NCBI RefSeq assembly: GCF_003260975.1
Contig: NZ_CP030041.1
Span: forward strand, 4,591,501-4,655,500
Origin: Echinicola strongylocentroti
GTDB taxonomy: Bacteria > Bacteroidota > Bacteroidia > Cytophagales > Cyclobacteriaceae
Direction of reading: 5' to 3'
DNA: 64,000 nucleotides
The notes beneath the pieces were generated by a model. That model was not told the DNA's origin. It saw nothing but the letters and a program-made list of their open reading frames with translations, and searched no databases. Positions 62,901 to 64,000 of the stretch are shown in pieces. The translations under genes were made by a program, and so were the position numbers. Position 1 is the first letter of the stretch. Each line of letters starts with the position of its first letter.

Positions 62901-64000
62901 TTGAACCTTTCCTACTTCATTGCCAAAAGAATTAGTTTTAAAAGGACTGGCGGTTTCACTGGAACCATACACCAAATTGCCGTTGCAAGTATCGCCATAG
63001 GCCTTTCCATTTTGATTATAGCATTTTTGATCTTAGGCGGCTTTCAGCAGGTGGTTTCTGATAAGGTGTTTTCGTTTACGGGGCATTACCAAGTACATAA
63101 GTTTACCTCGCATAATGCCTACGAGAATTTCCCGAGCAGTAAGAAAAGCCAATTTTATACCAATTATACTGAATACGACTATATTCGGCATATTCAGGAC
63201 TATGCGTATAAGCCGGGATTGCTGAAAGGAGACGAGGAAGTTCAGGGGGTTGTCCTAAAGGGGGTAAGCCATAGCTTTGACCAGAAGGCATTTTCCACTT
63301 CCATGGTAGAGGGACGTTTTATCCATTTTGAAGAAGAGGGAAGTGCTTCCAATGAGGTGGTATTGAGTAGGAATATCGCCAATAAGCTGATGCTTACGGT
63401 CGGGGATAAAGTGGTCATGTACTTTGTGCAGGATCCACCGCGGTATCGAAGGTTTGATATTGTGGGGATTTATGAAACCTATTTGGAGGATTTTGACGAT
63501 AAGATGATCATTGGCGATATCCAGACCATCCGAAACCTAAATGGCTGGGAAGATGACCAAGTCGGCGGTTTTGAGGTGTTTCTCAAAAACCCAAAGCAGA
63601 TTGATGAAAAAGAGGAGGCGCTTTACGAAGTCATCGACTATGATCTCAAAGTCGACAAGGTCACGACCATGTATATACAGATCTTTGACTGGCTGAAATT
63701 ATTGAACAATAACGTTTACGTTTTTTTAGGTCTGATCCTCTTTGTAGCAGCATTTAATATGATCGCGATTTTGTTTATACTCATCATGGAGAGAACTCAA
63801 ATGATCGGTTTGCTCAAAGCAATAGGAAGTACCAACAGGCAGATCAGGAGGATTTTTGTATGGAACGGGGTACGGATAATTGGTCGCGGGATGTTGATCG
63901 GTAATCTAATAGGTCTTGGTGTAGCTTGGTTACAAGATGCCACGCAATTGATCACATTGGATCCGGCAAACTATTATATGAGCTATGTGCCGATTTTGTG
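62901..64000 (+). CDS. ABC transporter permease, LolC/E (FtsX-like), truncated by window edge
   Basis: Read from TTG at 62901: NLSYFIAKRISFKRTGGFTG, then helix IAVASIAIGLSILIIAFLIL, a periplasmic MacB-type domain (about residues 45-265), and helices beginning VYVFLGLILFVAAFNMIAIL with the FtsX-typical ERTQMIGLLKAIGSTNRQIR. 366 codons are present and the C-terminus lies outside. This matches the LolC/LolE lipoprotein-release permease group. No ATG fits the conserved N-terminus, so TTG is the likely start. Confidence 0.87.
   Translation, partial: MNLSYFIAKRISFKRTGGFTGTIHQIAVASIAIGLSILIIAFLILGGFQQVVSDKVFSFTGHYQVHKFTSHNAYENFPSSKKSQFYTNYTEYDYIRHIQDYAYKPGLLKGDEEVQGVVLKGVSHSFDQKAFSTSMVEGRFIHFEEEGSASNEVVLSRNIANKLMLTVGDKVVMYFVQDPPRYRRFDIVGIYETYLEDFDDKMIIGDIQTIRNLNGWEDDQVGGFEVFLKNPKQIDEKEEALYEVIDYDLKVDKVTTMYIQIFDWLKLLNNNVYVFLGLILFVAAFNMIAILFILIMERTQMIGLLKAIGSTNRQIRRIFVWNGVRIIGRGMLIGNLIGLGVAWLQDATQLITLDPANYYMSYVPIL

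Noticed and set aside
1..64000. CRISPR array
   Set aside because: No regularly spaced identical repeats were seen; the repeats present are dispersed single copies.

Overview
The window looks like chromosome from an aerobic Bacteroidota, most likely a Cyclobacteriaceae member (Echinicola, Algoriphagus or Cyclobacterium type). The reasons are a SusC/SusD pair with GH3 and GH92 enzymes, a T9SS-like secreted fragment, an HYC_CC_PP-type protein, fused IcmF, several TAnnTTTG promoter-like boxes, and host genes that lack Shine-Dalgarno sites. The genus is an inference; no rRNA or tRNA gene was seen.

Region 1 (1-5.4 kb) is the repressor end of an apparent prophage. A 17-gene leftward run of very small, overlapping genes faces a rightward XRE repressor across a 161-bp operator region holding an 18-bp palindrome and five CGTAT boxes. 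Several junctions carry near-perfect AGGAGG sites and 4- or 8-nt overlaps, unlike the host genes. Three genes were found by direct reading: a 46-residue membrane protein, a 46-residue lipoprotein, and the partial gene at the left edge. The element probably ends near 5.35-5.45 kb.

Region 2 (5.5-16.1 kb) is a polysaccharide utilisation locus: GH3 beta-glucosidase, GH92 alpha-mannosidase lipoprotein, SusC and SusD, probably for mannose-rich glycans. LacI-type operator-like motifs lie before both susC and the GH3 gene. A VapBC toxin-antitoxin pair follows, then RNase HII overlapping a GH63 glucosidase.

Region 3 (20.5-34.7 kb) is core genome: a glycosyltransferase with an LpxH-like phosphoesterase, an NtrB/NtrC-type two-component pair, an FKBP/SlyD isomerase, and the block beta-propeller-like protein - lpxH - ftsH - rsfS facing birA - ahcY, then a dienoyl-CoA-reductase-like SDR.

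Region 4 (34.9-46.2 kb) holds a frameshifted secreted-protein gene, a CPXCG protein, and a copper/silver resistance cluster: HYC_CC_PP protein, CusA, CusC, CusB with metal-binding N-terminus and DUF3347 C-terminus, a free DUF3347 lipoprotein and a CPH-type CopB ATPase.

Region 5 (46.2-64 kb) holds a CoA-transferase, fused isobutyryl-CoA mutase IcmF, an OsmC protein, a Cache-like lipoprotein with a hybrid histidine kinase, a 2-oxoacid dehydrogenase E2, cinA-folA, a DUF4412 protein, fmt, namZ and a truncated LolC/E-type permease starting with TTG.

Three families of short non-coding repeats are scattered through the window. Family B (about 151 bp) has two nearly identical copies, each flanked by a perfect 9-bp direct repeat, which points to recent transposition. 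Family A (about 175 bp) is a long imperfect palindrome with inverted ends. Family C is a 227-bp unit with 16-bp inverted ends that contains a truncated family B copy.
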